Shown piece by piece: positions 31,024-41,465 of a DNA stretch of 64,000 nt (position 1 is the stretch's first letter; each line of letters begins with the position of its first letter). Position numbers and translations under genes: made by a program. Source of the DNA: Aeromonas jandaei (GTDB taxonomy: Bacteria; Pseudomonadota; Gammaproteobacteria; Enterobacterales; Aeromonadaceae); the NCBI RefSeq assembly GCF_037890695.1, contig NZ_CP149571.1, positions 1,642,001-1,706,000 on the forward strand, given 5' to 3'. The notes under the pieces are model-generated. The model was not told where the DNA came from. It did not search any database and saw only the letters and a list, made by a program, of their open reading frames with translations.

Positions 31024-31386
31024 TCAGTTGATAATGTTGGGGATGGCCAGCGTGAAGGGGGCGACGGGCGCCTCAAACTGCTGGCCAGAGCCATCTTGCA
31101 GGGTGTAACTCCCCTCCATCACTCCGAGCGGTGTCGCCAGCGGCACGCCGCTCTGGTAGCGGTAGGTCTCTCCCTCGGCAATAAGGGGTTGCTCCCCGAC
31201 CACGCCGGGGCCCGAGACTTCCTGCATCTTGCCATTGGCATCGGTGATGAGCCAGCGCCGGTGCAGCAGTTGCGCCGGGCCGGGCCCCAGATTCTCAATC
31301 TCGATCAGATAGTGAAACTGGTAGGGGTCTTTGCTATCCGCCACATACGAGGGGTATGGGCGGACAACGATGTGCGGGTGCGCCAC
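31024..31386 (-). CDS. apaG: ApaG (CorD) domain protein
   Basis: Small fibronectin-III-like protein that in E. coli is linked to Co/Mg homeostasis and in other bacteria to nucleotide-polyphosphate chemistry. The function is not settled. Family features include IENLGPGPAQLLHRRWLI and the C-terminal MEGSYTLQDGSG. 120 aa, typical. Tightly spaced between rsmA and apaH. Confidence 0.95.
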   Translation of the reverse strand: MAHPHIVVRPYPSYVADSKDPYQFHYLIEIENLGPGPAQLLHRRWLITDANGKMQEVSGPGVVGEQPLIAEGETYRYQSGVPLATPLGVMEGSYTLQDGSGQQFEAPVAPFTLAIPNIIN

Positions 31387-31390
31387 CGGA

Positions 31391-32203
31391 TCAGGCCTTT
31401 GGCTGATCCGCCAGCCAGTTGGCGATCATGACAAACTGCTCGAGAGAGAGATTCTCCGGACGCAGATTGCCATCGATACCAAGCTCGGTCAGCTGGGCGT
31501 CGGTGATGAAGTTGGAGAAGCTGTTGCGAATGGTCTTGCGACGCTGGCCGAAGCCCTCGGTGCAGACGCGATTCAGGCAGCGAATGTCTTTAGCGACTAT
31601 GGTCGGGTTCTTGTGCGGCACCAGACGAACCACGGCAGAGTCCACCTTCGGCGCCGGCTTGAAGGCGCCCGGGCCTACTTCCAGTACCGGGATCACCTGG
31701 CAGTAGTACTGGGTCATCACGCTCAGACGGCCATAGGCTTTGCTGCCAGGGCCGGCGGCCAGACGCAGGGCCACTTCCTTTTGCAGCATGAAGTGCATGT
31801 CTTCGACCCGATCGGCGAACTCGCACAGGTGGAAGATGAGCGGGGTGGAGATGTTGTAGGGCAGGTTGCCGAAGATACGCAGCGGCCCCTTGCCTTCACC
31901 CATCAGGGTGCTGAAGTCGAAGCGCATGGCATCGGCTTCGATGACGGTGAGCTTCTCCTTCAGGGTCGGGTGCTCGCGCAGGCGCGCCGCCAGATCCCGG
32001 TCCAGCTCGACCACGGTCATCTTGTCCATCTGGGCGGCAACCGGCTCGGTCAGCGCGGCCAGACCCGGGCCGATCTCCACCAGGTTTTGGCCCGGCTGCG
32101 GATTGATGGCGGCCACGATCTGGTCGATCACGTAGCGATCGTGCAAGAAGTTCTGACCGAAACGCTTACGGGCCGTGTGGCCCATGTGCACCTTACTGCT
32201 CAT
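31391..32203 (-). CDS. rsmA: 16S rRNA (A1518/A1519) dimethyltransferase RsmA (KsgA)
   Basis: Dimethylates two adjacent adenosines in the 3' hairpin of 16S rRNA, a late checkpoint of 30S assembly and the basis of kasugamycin sensitivity. The SAM-binding motif [13 protein letters not shown] and the catalytic NLPYNIST are intact. 270 aa. Overlaps pdxA by 11 bases. Confidence 0.97.
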   Translation of the reverse strand: MSSKVHMGHTARKRFGQNFLHDRYVIDQIVAAINPQPGQNLVEIGPGLAALTEPVAAQMDKMTVVELDRDLAARLREHPTLKEKLTVIEADAMRFDFSTLMGEGKGPLRIFGNLPYNISTPLIFHLCEFADRVEDMHFMLQKEVALRLAAGPGSKAYGRLSVMTQYYCQVIPVLEVGPGAFKPAPKVDSAVVRLVPHKNPTIVAKDIRCLNRVCTEGFGQRRKTIRNSFSNFITDAQLTELGIDGNLRPENLSLEQFVMIANWLADQPKA

Positions 32204-33188
32204 ATCTTTTTTTCTCTACCATCTTGATGGCGTGGTTAATCGCGGTGACAAGGCTACCCGAATCTGCCAGGCCCTTGCCTGCCAGATCCAGCGCGGTGCC
32301 GTGATCCACCGAAGTGCGGATGAAGGGAAGCCCCAGAGTGATATTGACCGAACTGCCAAAGCCCTTGTATTTGAGCACGGGCAGCCCCTGGTCGTGGTAC
32401 ATGGCGAGTACCGCATCCGCATCCTTGAGGTATTTCTCCTGGAACAGGGTGTCGGCCGGCAACGGGCCGACCAGATCGATCCCCTGCTGGCGCAGCGTGG
32501 CCAGAGCGGGTTCGATCACGTCAATCTCTTCACGCCCGAGGTGGCCGCCTTCCCCGGCGTGGGGATTGAGGCCGCAGACGTAAATTCGGGGTTTGGCGAT
32601 ACCAAACTTGGAGGCGAGATCCGCATTGAGGATGCGGATCACCTTGCCGAGGCGATCTTCCGTGATAGCCATCGCCACATAGGCAAGGGGGATATGGGTG
32701 GTCGCCAGCGCAACCCGCAGTCCCTCGGTTGCCAGCATCATCACCACGTCGGCGGTGCCTGACTGCTGGGCGAAGAACTCGGTATGACCGCTAAACGAGA
32801 CTCCGGCCTGATTGATGATCCCCTTGTGTACCGGCCCGGTCACCACGGCGGCAAATTCGCCGCTCATGTTGCCATCGCAGGCGCGCTGCAGGGTCGCCAG
32901 CACATAGGCGCCGTTGCCTTCGTTCAGCTCGCCCGGTACCACAGAGGTACCAAGAGAGACAGAACATACCGTCAGGGTGCCGGCTCGCTGCGGTTGAGCA
33001 GGTTGACTGGCATCATAGGGCTCAAGCTCGATGGGCAGCCCCAGCAGGGCCGCCCGCTCGTGCAGCAATACCGGATCGGCAATGACCACCAACTGGTGCG
33101 GCCAATCCTGCTGGGCAATCTGCAGCACCAGATCAGGCCCAATCCCGGCCGGTTCGCCCGGGGTGACGGCAAGACGACGGCAGTTCAT
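32193..33188 (-). CDS. pdxA: 4-hydroxythreonine-4-phosphate dehydrogenase PdxA
   Basis: Oxidises 4-phosphohydroxy-L-threonine in the DXP-dependent pyridoxal phosphate pathway. Conserved segments include [12 protein letters not shown] at the start, [21 protein letters not shown] and AMYHDQGL (metal-binding His). 331 aa. Its start codon shares one base with the surA stop, so translation is coupled. Confidence 0.96.
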   Translation of the reverse strand: MNCRRLAVTPGEPAGIGPDLVLQIAQQDWPHQLVVIADPVLLHERAALLGLPIELEPYDASQPAQPQRAGTLTVCSVSLGTSVVPGELNEGNGAYVLATLQRACDGNMSGEFAAVVTGPVHKGIINQAGVSFSGHTEFFAQQSGTADVVMMLATEGLRVALATTHIPLAYVAMAITEDRLGKVIRILNADLASKFGIAKPRIYVCGLNPHAGEGGHLGREEIDVIEPALATLRQQGIDLVGPLPADTLFQEKYLKDADAVLAMYHDQGLPVLKYKGFGSSVNITLGLPFIRTSVDHGTALDLAGKGLADSGSLVTAINHAIKMVEKKRYEQ

Positions 33189-34492
33189 CAGCTACCGGCG
33201 CCTTCGATGCGGATGTAGGCCTCGTCACGCAGCTCGTCCAGCCACGCCTGGGACTCTTCCACGAAGCGACGGTTGTAAATGAGCTGGTAGGCGCGTTGCT
33301 CCTGTGCTTTGTCGGTGGCGTCCTGGCTACGGCGATCTTCCACCTGCACGATGTGCCAGCCATGGCTGGTACGGAACGGGGCACTGATTTGGCCCAGCTG
33401 CAGGCGGTTGACCATATCGCGGAACTCGGGCACATAGACGTTGGGATCAGACCAGCCCAGTTCGCCGCCCTGTACTGCAGAGCCCGGATCTTCGGAGTAC
33501 TTCTCTGCCATGCTGGCGAAGCTTGCCTTGCCGCTCTTGATGTCGTGCAGAATGCCATCCAGCATCCCCTTGGCCTTCTCATCGCTCAGGATGATGGAGG
33601 GTTTGATCAGAATGTGGCGAGCCTTCACCTCGGTCAGCATCACCTGCTGCTGGCCCTTGGTGTCGAACACCTTGATGATGTGCAGACCGGCACCAGAGCG
33701 CAGCGGGCCGACGATGTCGCCCTTCTTGGCGCCCTGTACCGCTTCCGCCATCAGGGTCGGCATCTCTTGCGGGCTCATCCAGCCCCAGTCACCACCTTCC
33801 AGCGCCTTGGGGCCGTTACTCTCGGCAATGGCCAGTTTGCGGAAGTCGGCACCCTGCTTGAGGGCAGCCAGGATGCGCTCGATCTTGCTCTTGGCGGCAT
33901 CCAGCTGGGCAGCGGTGGGGTTATCCGGCAGGGAGATCTGGATATGGCCGACGTGGTATTCGTTCTGTTGCTGACCCTGTTTCTTCAGGATCTCGACCAC
34001 CTGCTTCACCTCCTGATCGGAGATGTTGATGCGACGGCGTACCTGATTGCGGCGTACCTCGTTCATCAGGATCTCGCGGCGCACCTCTTCCCGATACTGG
34101 GCATAACTCATCCCTTCACGGGCGAGCTGGGCACGCAGCTGATCCATGGTCATCTTGTTGTCGGCGGCGATCCCCTGGATAGCTTGCTCCAGCTGGGTAT
34201 CGCTGATCTTGAGGCCCTGGCGATCAGCCAGTTGCAGCTGCAGACTCTCCTGGATCAGGCGATCCAGTGCCTGCTTGCGCAGGGTGGCGTCATCGGGCAG
34301 GGACTGGCCGCTCTCCTGGGCGGAGAGCTTTACCTTGTTGACCAGTGCATCCTGTTGACTGGCAAGCACCACGTCCTTGTTGACCACGGCCAGCACCTTG
34401 TCCATCAGCTCGGGGGCCGCCAGTGCGGCCTGACTCATGGCGCCAAACATACCCGCGGTCAGCAGGGCAATCAGGGTCTTTTTCATATCCAT
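33188..34492 (-). CDS. surA: Periplasmic peptidyl-prolyl isomerase / chaperone SurA
   Basis: Carries unfolded outer-membrane proteins, including LptD, to the Bam complex. It has a Sec signal (cleavage near SQAALA-AP), an N-terminal chaperone domain and two parvulin PPIase domains (about 170-270 and 280-385). A C-terminal helix completes the chaperone module. 434 aa; the start may be the first or third residue Met. Lies 20 bases after lptD, so a client and its chaperone are cotranscribed. Confidence 0.96.
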   Translation of the reverse strand: MDMKKTLIALLTAGMFGAMSQAALAAPELMDKVLAVVNKDVVLASQQDALVNKVKLSAQESGQSLPDDATLRKQALDRLIQESLQLQLADRQGLKISDTQLEQAIQGIAADNKMTMDQLRAQLAREGMSYAQYREEVRREILMNEVRRNQVRRRINISDQEVKQVVEILKKQGQQQNEYHVGHIQISLPDNPTAAQLDAAKSKIERILAALKQGADFRKLAIAESNGPKALEGGDWGWMSPQEMPTLMAEAVQGAKKGDIVGPLRSGAGLHIIKVFDTKGQQQVMLTEVKARHILIKPSIILSDEKAKGMLDGILHDIKSGKASFASMAEKYSEDPGSAVQGGELGWSDPNVYVPEFRDMVNRLQLGQISAPFRTSHGWHIVQVEDRRSQDATDKAQEQRAYQLIYNRRFVEESQAWLDELRDEAYIRIEGAGS

Positions 34493-34512
34493 CTCTCAAG
34501 GCTGGACCAGCA

Positions 34513-36990
34513 TCATTGCTGGTCTTTCAGATTAAACGGGCGAACATAGGGCAACAGCTCGGTATCCAGCGTGACGCTGCGGCCACCGGTACCGACACTG
34601 CCAAGTCCCTTCATCTCGAATTGAAGACCGATCGATTTCTCGGAGGTGGGCTTCAGAGTGATGTTGTCTGGCTGGTTGTGCCACTCCAGACTCAGGTTGA
34701 TGCTCCAGCAGCAGGAGTCATATTTGACGCCTATTTTGCGGTCAATATTGACGTTTTGCTGGATGTCACGGTAGTAGCCACCATACATCTGCCACTGATC
34801 GGCGATCGGCGCCATCATCACCAAACCTGCCTGGCTCAAGTCTTCGGCCACCGCACTGTTGTAGTAGCTCTTATTGCCATCCTTGATAAAGCGGTAGTTG
34901 ACCTGGCTGATGAACTTCTCGTTGCGGTATTCCACCGCGCCATTTGCCGCACTGAACTGACTTTTCTCTGTATCGTATTGAGTGCCAGCGTGAGCAAACC
35001 ACTGCTCCGTGACCCGGGCATCCCCCTCAAAGGAGAGCAGGGAGCGAGAGTTGGTGCTCTCGGGATCCGAAGGATAGAGGCGAACCTTGGGTGGCGTAAT
35101 CTCGAACGCCTGGGCTACTGCCAAACGCAGCCGCTCGTCACCTACGTTGTCGTAGATCCGGCTGGTGAGACCGGCAGTGACCCGGTTGGCGTCGCTGATG
35201 CGGTCGAGACCGGCATACCGACGATCGCTGAACAGGCTGTAGTAATCCTGACGGGTGGTGGTGGAGTCGTAGATCCCGATATCGTCCTGATCCCGATAGG
35301 GGACATAGAGATACTGGAACTCCGGTTCCAGCGTCTGGGTACCCTTGCCATCATACCAGTCAACCGGGCGATCGAAGTTGAGTCCCCCCTTGAGGCGGAA
35401 GGAGGGGAGGGTTCGGGTAATTGTGCCATCTTTGAGCACTACATTTTTTTGGCTACCGTTTTCCCCCTGTTTCCTTGTCGGATCAAAGTTATTGATATCC
35501 GCTTGGGTCAGTTTCTTGGGGACCTCTTGGTTATAAGAGGTAAACATCAGCTTGTACTGGCTGGTGAGGTAGTAGCCTGGGGCATCGATGAGAGGCACGG
35601 TCAGGGTCGGAGCCAGGTGCAAACGGGTGGTGGTGTAACGTTCACCGGCTTGCTGAACGCTTGCACTGCCGCTGTCATAACCAAACTTGGTCAGTTCGCT
35701 GTTCCAGGCCAGATCAAACCACTTGCCTTGCTGGTAGTAGTTGTAGTCGATACGCGGCAGCATCTCGTGGGGCAGCTGTGCGTAAGGGCTCAGGATCTGA
35801 TAGCGGCGCACCTCTGAGGTGAGGTTCCAGTTCTGCTGGTAGTAACCGGCAGTAAAGGATTGTTGCAACTGACTATCGACCTGGGTGCCCACCGTCGGAC
35901 TGAAGTCGTTGAAGTAGTTGTAATCCTTGTCGCGCACCTGGGTGTAATCGACACCAAAGCGCAGGGAGCCATCCATCAGGCTTGAGCCGTGACGCACGTT
36001 CATCAGATAGCGGTGGCCATCGGACAGGTAAGGGGTGCCGGTCGACGGGTTGATGAAGCTGGGGTTGCCGGCATCATACTGCTTGTCGTCCGCCAGGTTT
36101 TCAAAGTAGAGGGTGCCAGTGTGGGCGGGATCCGGCATATAGCGGAACTCCACCTGCTCCATCAGGCCGCGTTTGTCCATAAAACGGGAGGTGATGGTGG
36201 CATCGTAGTTGGGGGCAATGTTCCAGTAGAAGGGCTGGGTGATATCCATGCCGTTGCTGGAGCTCTGGGTATAGCCGGGGTAGAGCAAGCCCGTCTTCCG
36301 CTCATCCTTGATGGGGAAGTTGATATAGGGAAAGTAGAACACCGGATAGTCGTAGAGCCAGAGGCTGGCGTTCCACGCCTCGCCGAACACCTCTTTCTGG
36401 TCGATGTCGATGCTGCCCGCTTTGAGGGTCCACACCTCCTGACCGGGGGGGCAGGTGGTGTACTGGGCCCCCTCCATGGTGATGTTCTGGTTGTTGTTGG
36501 TCATGGTGACCCGCTTGGCAAAGCCGCGCACCGGTGAGCCATGAACCTGATATTTGCCCTCTTCCAGCTCCGAGTTCTTGGTATCCAGGTTGGATTTGAG
36601 GGTCTTGTCGCTGGTGACGGTCACCTGACCGTCGTTGTAATAGATGTTGCCGATGGCGATGACATCCCGGCTCTTCTGGTCGAGCTGGGCATAGTCGGAG
36701 TCGAACTTGCGAACCCCCTGACGAACCTTGACATCCCCTTCATAGACGGCGGTGCCACCCTGCTTGGCTTCGAGGCGGTCAGCATCCACCTCCACCGGCA
36801 GCGCATTGGCCTCCTCGGCAGAGGCTGGCTTTTCGACCTTGGGGACATAGTCGTAACAGAGGCTGTCGAGGATCCCTGTGGCTGGCGGCGTCTCAAAAGG
36901 GGCAGCCTGAACCATCATGGATGTCAGGGCCGGTGCCAGGCTGATAGTCAGGGCGATGGGATAACGGTATCCCAGTGTCCATTTTGTCAT
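34513..36990 (-). CDS. lptD: LPS-assembly outer membrane protein LptD
   Basis: The beta-barrel that, with lipoprotein LptE, inserts LPS into the outer leaflet. The ATG at 36990 gives MTKWTLGYRYPIALT, a plausible signal peptide; an upstream extension lacks one. A periplasmic beta-jellyroll follows (about 55-215), then the 26-strand barrel. The four disulphide cysteines are recognisable in DSLCYDY, YTTCPPG and the adjacent pair in DSCCWS. 825 aa. First gene of the operon, divergent from amgK; no strong ribosome binding site is visible. Confidence 0.95.
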   Translation of the reverse strand: MTKWTLGYRYPIALTISLAPALTSMMVQAAPFETPPATGILDSLCYDYVPKVEKPASAEEANALPVEVDADRLEAKQGGTAVYEGDVKVRQGVRKFDSDYAQLDQKSRDVIAIGNIYYNDGQVTVTSDKTLKSNLDTKNSELEEGKYQVHGSPVRGFAKRVTMTNNNQNITMEGAQYTTCPPGQEVWTLKAGSIDIDQKEVFGEAWNASLWLYDYPVFYFPYINFPIKDERKTGLLYPGYTQSSSNGMDITQPFYWNIAPNYDATITSRFMDKRGLMEQVEFRYMPDPAHTGTLYFENLADDKQYDAGNPSFINPSTGTPYLSDGHRYLMNVRHGSSLMDGSLRFGVDYTQVRDKDYNYFNDFSPTVGTQVDSQLQQSFTAGYYQQNWNLTSEVRRYQILSPYAQLPHEMLPRIDYNYYQQGKWFDLAWNSELTKFGYDSGSASVQQAGERYTTTRLHLAPTLTVPLIDAPGYYLTSQYKLMFTSYNQEVPKKLTQADINNFDPTRKQGENGSQKNVVLKDGTITRTLPSFRLKGGLNFDRPVDWYDGKGTQTLEPEFQYLYVPYRDQDDIGIYDSTTTRQDYYSLFSDRRYAGLDRISDANRVTAGLTSRIYDNVGDERLRLAVAQAFEITPPKVRLYPSDPESTNSRSLLSFEGDARVTEQWFAHAGTQYDTEKSQFSAANGAVEYRNEKFISQVNYRFIKDGNKSYYNSAVAEDLSQAGLVMMAPIADQWQMYGGYYRDIQQNVNIDRKIGVKYDSCCWSINLSLEWHNQPDNITLKPTSEKSIGLQFEMKGLGSVGTGGRSVTLDTELLPYVRPFNLKDQQ

Positions 36991-37164
36991 GTGAAAGACT
37001 CGTGCAATCCGTGATAGATACGGTTGATCCAAGGCATGCATTTTACGACAGGTTTCATCGAGTTGACATTGCATGTCATTGCTTTATGTTAGCCGGCAAT
37101 GATAAAGCATTATTGCGGCCAGGGCTAACAGCCAAGTGCTGCTTTCCACCTTGGTCCCCGACTT

Positions 37165-38175
37165 ATGCACGATCGCGATTCCCTGCTATTGCAGTGGGCA
37201 CGCCAGATTTCAGGCGATGCCACCCTTCAGTTGACCCTCATTTCCGGTGATGCCAGTTTCCGCCGCTACTACCGTGGTGCCGGGCTGGTATGGGTAGATG
37301 CCAATCCGAAAACCGAAAAAAATCATGAGTTTGTTCGTAATGCAGCTGCCTTGCGTGCACGTCAGCTCCTGGCGCCAGAGGTCAAGGTTGTTGATTATGA
37401 ACAAGGTTTGCTGGCGGTCAGCGACCTGGGCGATACCCAGCTGATCAGCTGCCTGAGCGAGCAAAATGTGCTGGCCTGGTATACCAAGGCGATCGAGCTG
37501 TTGCCAACTCTGGGGTCGGTGGATCTGGCGCTTGAGCCCTTCGATGCCGCCTTTATGGCGCGGGAGAACAGCATTTTCCCCGAGTGGCTGCTTGGCCATC
37601 ATCTGCAACTGACTCTGAGCGACGAAGAGCAGCAATTGCTCGATGAGACCTTTGCCTGCCTCACCGCTTGCAATCTGGCTCAGCCGCAAGGGGTGATGCA
37701 CCGTGACTTTCACAGTCGCAACCTGATGGTGTGCGGCGGAGACACTCCTGATACCAGCGAACTCGCCATCATCGATTTTCAGGATATGGTCATCGGGCCG
37801 CTCACCTATGACCTGGTTTCCCTGCTGAAAGATTGCTATGTGCGCTGGCCGGACGCGGTGATCGAGCAGGGGATGCAGCATGGCTTTGCCACTCTGCAGC
37901 AGGCGGGTCTGCTTGGCGAGCGCGACTACGCCAGTTTCCGCCGCGATGCCGACCTGACCGGCATGCAGCGCCATCTGAAAGCGGCAGGGATTTTCACCCG
38001 CCTCTATCATCGCGACGGCAAGTCCGGCTATCTCAAGGACATTCCCCGTACTCTCGGCTACGTGGTGGATGTCTGTCGCAGCCACGGTAGCGCTTATCCG
38101 GTGCTGGGCCGTTTTGGCCAGTGGCTCGAGCAGGTGGTGTTGCCGGGGATCGCCAACGCCGGGGTGAAACCATGA
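37165..38175 (+). CDS. amgK: N-acetylmuramate/N-acetylglucosamine kinase AmgK
   Basis: Phosphorylates the anomeric carbon of MurNAc and GlcNAc from recycled peptidoglycan. With MurU this bypasses de novo UDP-MurNAc synthesis, a route known from Pseudomonas that gives intrinsic fosfomycin tolerance. Aminoglycoside-phosphotransferase-like fold: the catalytic loop is GVMHRDFHSRNLMV and the metal Asp is in AIIDFQDM. 336 aa. Overlaps murU by the four bases ATGA. Confidence 0.92.
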   Translation: MHDRDSLLLQWARQISGDATLQLTLISGDASFRRYYRGAGLVWVDANPKTEKNHEFVRNAAALRARQLLAPEVKVVDYEQGLLAVSDLGDTQLISCLSEQNVLAWYTKAIELLPTLGSVDLALEPFDAAFMARENSIFPEWLLGHHLQLTLSDEEQQLLDETFACLTACNLAQPQGVMHRDFHSRNLMVCGGDTPDTSELAIIDFQDMVIGPLTYDLVSLLKDCYVRWPDAVIEQGMQHGFATLQQAGLLGERDYASFRRDADLTGMQRHLKAAGIFTRLYHRDGKSGYLKDIPRTLGYVVDVCRSHGSAYPVLGRFGQWLEQVVLPGIANAGVKP

Positions 38176-38840
38176 AGGCGATGATCCTGGCCGCTGGCCG
38201 TGGCGAGCGGATGCGCCCGCTGACTGACCTGCTGCCCAAGCCGTTGTTGGCTGCCGGGGGCAAGCCGCTCATTGTCCACCATATCGAAAAGCTCAAAGCA
38301 GCCGGAGTCACCGAGCTGGTCATCAACCACGCCTGGCTCGGCCACAAGCTGGTCGAGAGCCTGGGTGATGGCAGTGCGCTTGGCGTGACCATCCACTGGT
38401 CAGCCGAGGAGAGTGCGTTGGAGACGGCCGGCGGCATCATTCAGGCGCTGCCACTGCTGGGGGATGAGCCATTTCTGGTGATCAACGGCGATACCTGGCT
38501 CGATCTCGACTATCGCTCTCTGGTTGAGCTGCCCCTGGGTGAGAATCTGGCCCACCTCTGGCTGGCGCCCAATCCTCCCCAGCATCCGGCCGGGGACTTT
38601 GCCTTGCAAGCTGGCAAGGTCGTAGACACCCCCGCCTTCACGTTCAGCGGCGTCGGCCTCTATCAGCCCACAGCCTTTGCCGGTCTGCCTGCCGGAGCCC
38701 GCAAGCTGGCTCCCCTGCTGCGGGAGTGGATGGCGCAAGGTCTGGTAGGTGGCAGCCTGCTGGTTGGCGAGTGGCGCGATATCGGCACTGTCGACCGTCT
38801 GCGCGAGCTGGACGAACAGCTTCAGCGCCGCGCTCATTAA
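38172..38840 (+). CDS. murU: N-acetylmuramate alpha-1-phosphate uridylyltransferase MurU
   Basis: Converts MurNAc-1-phosphate to UDP-MurNAc in cell-wall recycling. Nucleotidyltransferase start MKAMILAAGRGERMRPLT, with KPLL, the INGDTWLD metal motif, and a short left-handed C terminus lacking the acetyltransferase domain of GlmU. 222 aa. The coupling to amgK supports the function. Confidence 0.93.
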   Translation: MKAMILAAGRGERMRPLTDLLPKPLLAAGGKPLIVHHIEKLKAAGVTELVINHAWLGHKLVESLGDGSALGVTIHWSAEESALETAGGIIQALPLLGDEPFLVINGDTWLDLDYRSLVELPLGENLAHLWLAPNPPQHPAGDFALQAGKVVDTPAFTFSGVGLYQPTAFAGLPAGARKLAPLLREWMAQGLVGGSLLVGEWRDIGTVDRLRELDEQLQRRAH

Positions 38841-38859
38841 CTTCAAGAGGTCTTGAACC

Positions 38860-39693
38860 ATGCGTATTTGGGGTAAGGTGCTGGGCGCCTTCTTCGGTTT
38901 TCTGCTCGGCAACATCATCGGTGCCCTGATTGGCCTCTGGATTGGCCACCGTTTCGATCGCGGCATGGGGCTGCAGGGGGCGTTTCGCCGTACCCCGACT
39001 CAGGAGCAACAGGCTGTCTTCTTCCATGCCACCTTCTCGGTGATGGGCCATATCGCCAAATCGAGCGGCCAGGTGACCGAGCAGGAGATCCGGGTCGCCT
39101 CCAATCTGATGGATCGGATGCGTCTCTCCGGCGAGCTGCGCAGCCGCGCGCAGGATTCGTTCCGGCAGGGCAAGGAGGCCGGTTTCCCGCTGCGCGAGAC
39201 CCTGGCCGAGTTTCGTCGGGCCAGCCAGGGCCAGCGCGATATCCTGCGCTTCTTTCTGGAAGTGCAGCTGCAGGCCGCCTTTGCCGATGGTCGGTTAGAG
39301 GATGGTGAACGCGCCATCCTGCACACCATTGCTGACGAGCTGGGCTTCAGCCGCATCGAGCTGGCCCGTATTCTGGCGATGGCCGAGGCGCAGATGAACT
39401 TCTTCAATCAGGCCCATGGCCAGTATCAGGGGGGCGGTGCGGGTGGCCAGCAGTATCGGCAGGCGCCTCCCTCGGCGGATCGCCTCAAGAATGCCTACCA
39501 GCTGCTGGGGGTAAGCGAGAGCGACAGCGATCAGGATATCAAGCGCGCCTACCGCAAGGAGATGAGCAAGCATCACCCGGACAAGCTGGCCGCCAAGGGG
39601 TTGCCGCCGGAGATGATGGAGATGGCCAAGGAGAAAACCCAGGAGATCCAGCAAGCCTGGGAGTGGATCCGCGAGGCCCGCGGTATCCGTTAA
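38860..39693 (+). CDS. djlA: Co-chaperone DjlA
   Basis: Membrane-anchored DnaK co-chaperone. One glycine-rich N-terminal membrane helix (about 5-28) is followed by a TerB-like helical domain (about 55-190). A Gln/Gly linker leads to a C-terminal J domain (about 210-275) with the essential HPD in KHHPDKLAAKG. 277 aa. Follows murU by 19 bases; in E. coli djlA is likewise next to lptD. Confidence 0.95.
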   Translation: MRIWGKVLGAFFGFLLGNIIGALIGLWIGHRFDRGMGLQGAFRRTPTQEQQAVFFHATFSVMGHIAKSSGQVTEQEIRVASNLMDRMRLSGELRSRAQDSFRQGKEAGFPLRETLAEFRRASQGQRDILRFFLEVQLQAAFADGRLEDGERAILHTIADELGFSRIELARILAMAEAQMNFFNQAHGQYQGGGAGGQQYRQAPPSADRLKNAYQLLGVSESDSDQDIKRAYRKEMSKHHPDKLAAKGLPPEMMEMAKEKTQEIQQAWEWIREARGIR

Positions 39694-39722
39694 GCTCCAA
39701 AGTCAGGCTGGAACAGACAATA

Positions 39723-39750
39723 AAAAGCCCCGCAGCAGTGCGGGGCTTTT
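39723..39750. terminator. Bidirectional terminator between djlA and pepD
   Basis: AAAAGCCCCGC (39723-39733) pairs with GCGGGGCTTTT (39740-39750) around AGCAGT. A and T flanks suit both convergent genes. Confidence 0.9.
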
Positions 39751-39769
39751 GTTTTGCCGTTGGGCTGTC

Positions 39770-41221
39770 TTACTTGGCCGGAATGGCTTCCAGTACGTGC
39801 ACCAGCAGCTGCCAGAAACGCTCGACTGCCGGGATGTGTACCTTCTCGTCAGGGGAGTGGGCACCGCGGATGGTCGGGCCGAAGGAGACCATGTCCCACT
39901 CCGGATAGGCGCTCTTGAACAGGCCGCACTCGAGACCGGCGTGGATCACCATCACGTTGGGCATGGTGCCGAACAGGGTCTGGTAGCTGTTGCGCACCAG
40001 CGCCATGACGGGGGAGTCCACGTTCGGCGCCCAACCCGGATAGGCTCCGGTGAATTCGCAGCTGGCACCCGCCAGGGTGAACAGGGAGCGGGTCATCTGC
40101 TCGATGCTCTCGCGACCGGAGTCGATCAGGGAGCGGATCAGGCACTGGACGTACACTTCGCCATCCTGAGTCTTGATGACCCCCAGGTTGGTAGAGGTTT
40201 CGGTTACGCCGGGCATGGCATCGCTCATGCGCATCACGCCGTTCGGGCAGGCCATCAGGGCATCCAGCAGACGCTGCTGCAGGGAGACGCTCATCAGCTT
40301 GGCCGGTTTGGCGGCGCTGTTGACCAGCAGAGTCAGGTTCGGCTCGGTGGCGGCCAGCTCGGTCTGGTAGATACCGGTATAGCGGTCAACCAGCGCCTTG
40401 AACTCGTTTACGCTGGCAGCGGGTACCAGCAGGGTGGCACGGGCTTCGCGCGGGATGGCGTTGCGCAGGGTGCCGCCGTGGATCTCGGCCAGACGGATAC
40501 CGAGCGGCTCGGCTGCTTTGAGCAGGCGCACCAGCAGCTTGTTGGCGTTGCCACGACCGCGATGGATGTCGCAACCGGAGTGACCGCCACGCAGCCCTTT
40601 GACGGCCAGCTCGAGGGCTTCGCCTTCCGCAGCATCAACCAGCTCAAGCGGGAAACGGATATTGGCATCCACCCCACCGGCGCAGCCCATATAGACCTCG
40701 CCATCCTCTTCGGAGTCGGTGTTGAGCAGGATCTCGCCTTCCAGCCAGCCCGCTTCCAGACCAAAGGCGCCGGTCATGCCGGTCTCTTCGTCAGTGGTCA
40801 GCAGCACTTCCAGCGGGCCGTGCTTGATGGTCTTGTCCGCCAGCACGGCCAGGCAACCGGCCATACCGATGCCGTTGTCGGCACCCAGGGTGGTGCCACG
40901 GGCAGTGACCCATTCGCCATCGACATAGGCATCGATGGGATCGGTCGCGAAGTCGTGTTTAGTGTCGGCGTTGGCCTGCGGCACCATGTCGATGTGGGCC
41001 TGCAGCACCACGCCCTTGCGGTTTTCCATCCCCGGGGTAGCCGGTTTTTTGATGATGATGTTGCCGACGTTATCCTGTTTGACCGCCAGACCTTCCCCTT
41101 GCGCCCATTGGACGATCCAGGCGCTCAGCTTGGCTTCATGCTTGGAAGGGTGGGGGATGGAGCAGATCTGTTCGAAGAAATGCCAAATCAGTTGGGGGGA
41201 CAAGGAACTTAGTTGTGCCAC
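39770..41221 (-). CDS. pepD: Cytosol non-specific dipeptidase / aminoacyl-histidine dipeptidase PepD
   Basis: Zinc dipeptidase (M20 family) that hydrolyses Xaa-His and other dipeptides. I chose the GTG at 41221 (VAQLSSLSPQLIWHF, as in E. coli) because AAGGAG lies seven bases upstream and inside the longer frame that begins at 41242. Metal and catalytic residues lie in LQAHIDMVPQ, GADNGIGMA, TDEETGMTGA and the late VIHAGLECG. 483 aa. Its start region faces the CRP-linked RNA locus, a divergent arrangement. Confidence 0.95.
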   Translation of the reverse strand: MAQLSSLSPQLIWHFFEQICSIPHPSKHEAKLSAWIVQWAQGEGLAVKQDNVGNIIIKKPATPGMENRKGVVLQAHIDMVPQANADTKHDFATDPIDAYVDGEWVTARGTTLGADNGIGMAGCLAVLADKTIKHGPLEVLLTTDEETGMTGAFGLEAGWLEGEILLNTDSEEDGEVYMGCAGGVDANIRFPLELVDAAEGEALELAVKGLRGGHSGCDIHRGRGNANKLLVRLLKAAEPLGIRLAEIHGGTLRNAIPREARATLLVPAASVNEFKALVDRYTGIYQTELAATEPNLTLLVNSAAKPAKLMSVSLQQRLLDALMACPNGVMRMSDAMPGVTETSTNLGVIKTQDGEVYVQCLIRSLIDSGRESIEQMTRSLFTLAGASCEFTGAYPGWAPNVDSPVMALVRNSYQTLFGTMPNVMVIHAGLECGLFKSAYPEWDMVSFGPTIRGAHSPDEKVHIPAVERFWQLLVHVLEAIPAK

Positions 41222-41414
41222 GTCAGGACTCCTTACCAGCACGGAATGAAAGAGGCCCCGTCAGTGGGCCTGGAAAGTGGATAACGATAATACAGTCAAT
41301 CGCAGAAAAATGTGAGCGGTTAGCGCAAATCGCAGGGCGGTTGTGCTGTCGGTGGCCACCGGGGCAGTGTAATTGTCAGGCTCGGGTGACACTGTTTGGC
41401 AGAAATGAAATTTA

Positions 41415-41430
41415 TGTGACGAGCCTCACA
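41415..41430. promoter_or_regulatory. Perfect CRP-type binding site
   Basis: TGTGA (41415-41419), six bases, then TCACA (41426-41430): an exact match to the CRP core dyad, with A/T-rich flanks. It sits just upstream of a sigma70-like promoter for the proposed small RNA and about 190 bases upstream of the divergent pepD start. Confidence 0.75.
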
Positions 41431-41437
41431 AAAAAGA

Positions 41438-41465
41438 TTGAATTTACGGTGCCGGCTGGTAAATT
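41438..41465 (+). promoter_or_regulatory. Candidate promoter of the VcdRP-like RNA
   Basis: TTGAAT (41438-41443) and TAAATT (41460-41465) are spaced by 16 bases, giving a start near 41472. The CRP dyad centre would then be at about -49, so activation or repression cannot be told from position alone. Confidence 0.55.

Noticed and set aside
29992..31431. 479-aa plus-strand ORF opposite apaH and apaG
   Set aside because: Shadow of two conserved overlapping genes; no plausible start context.
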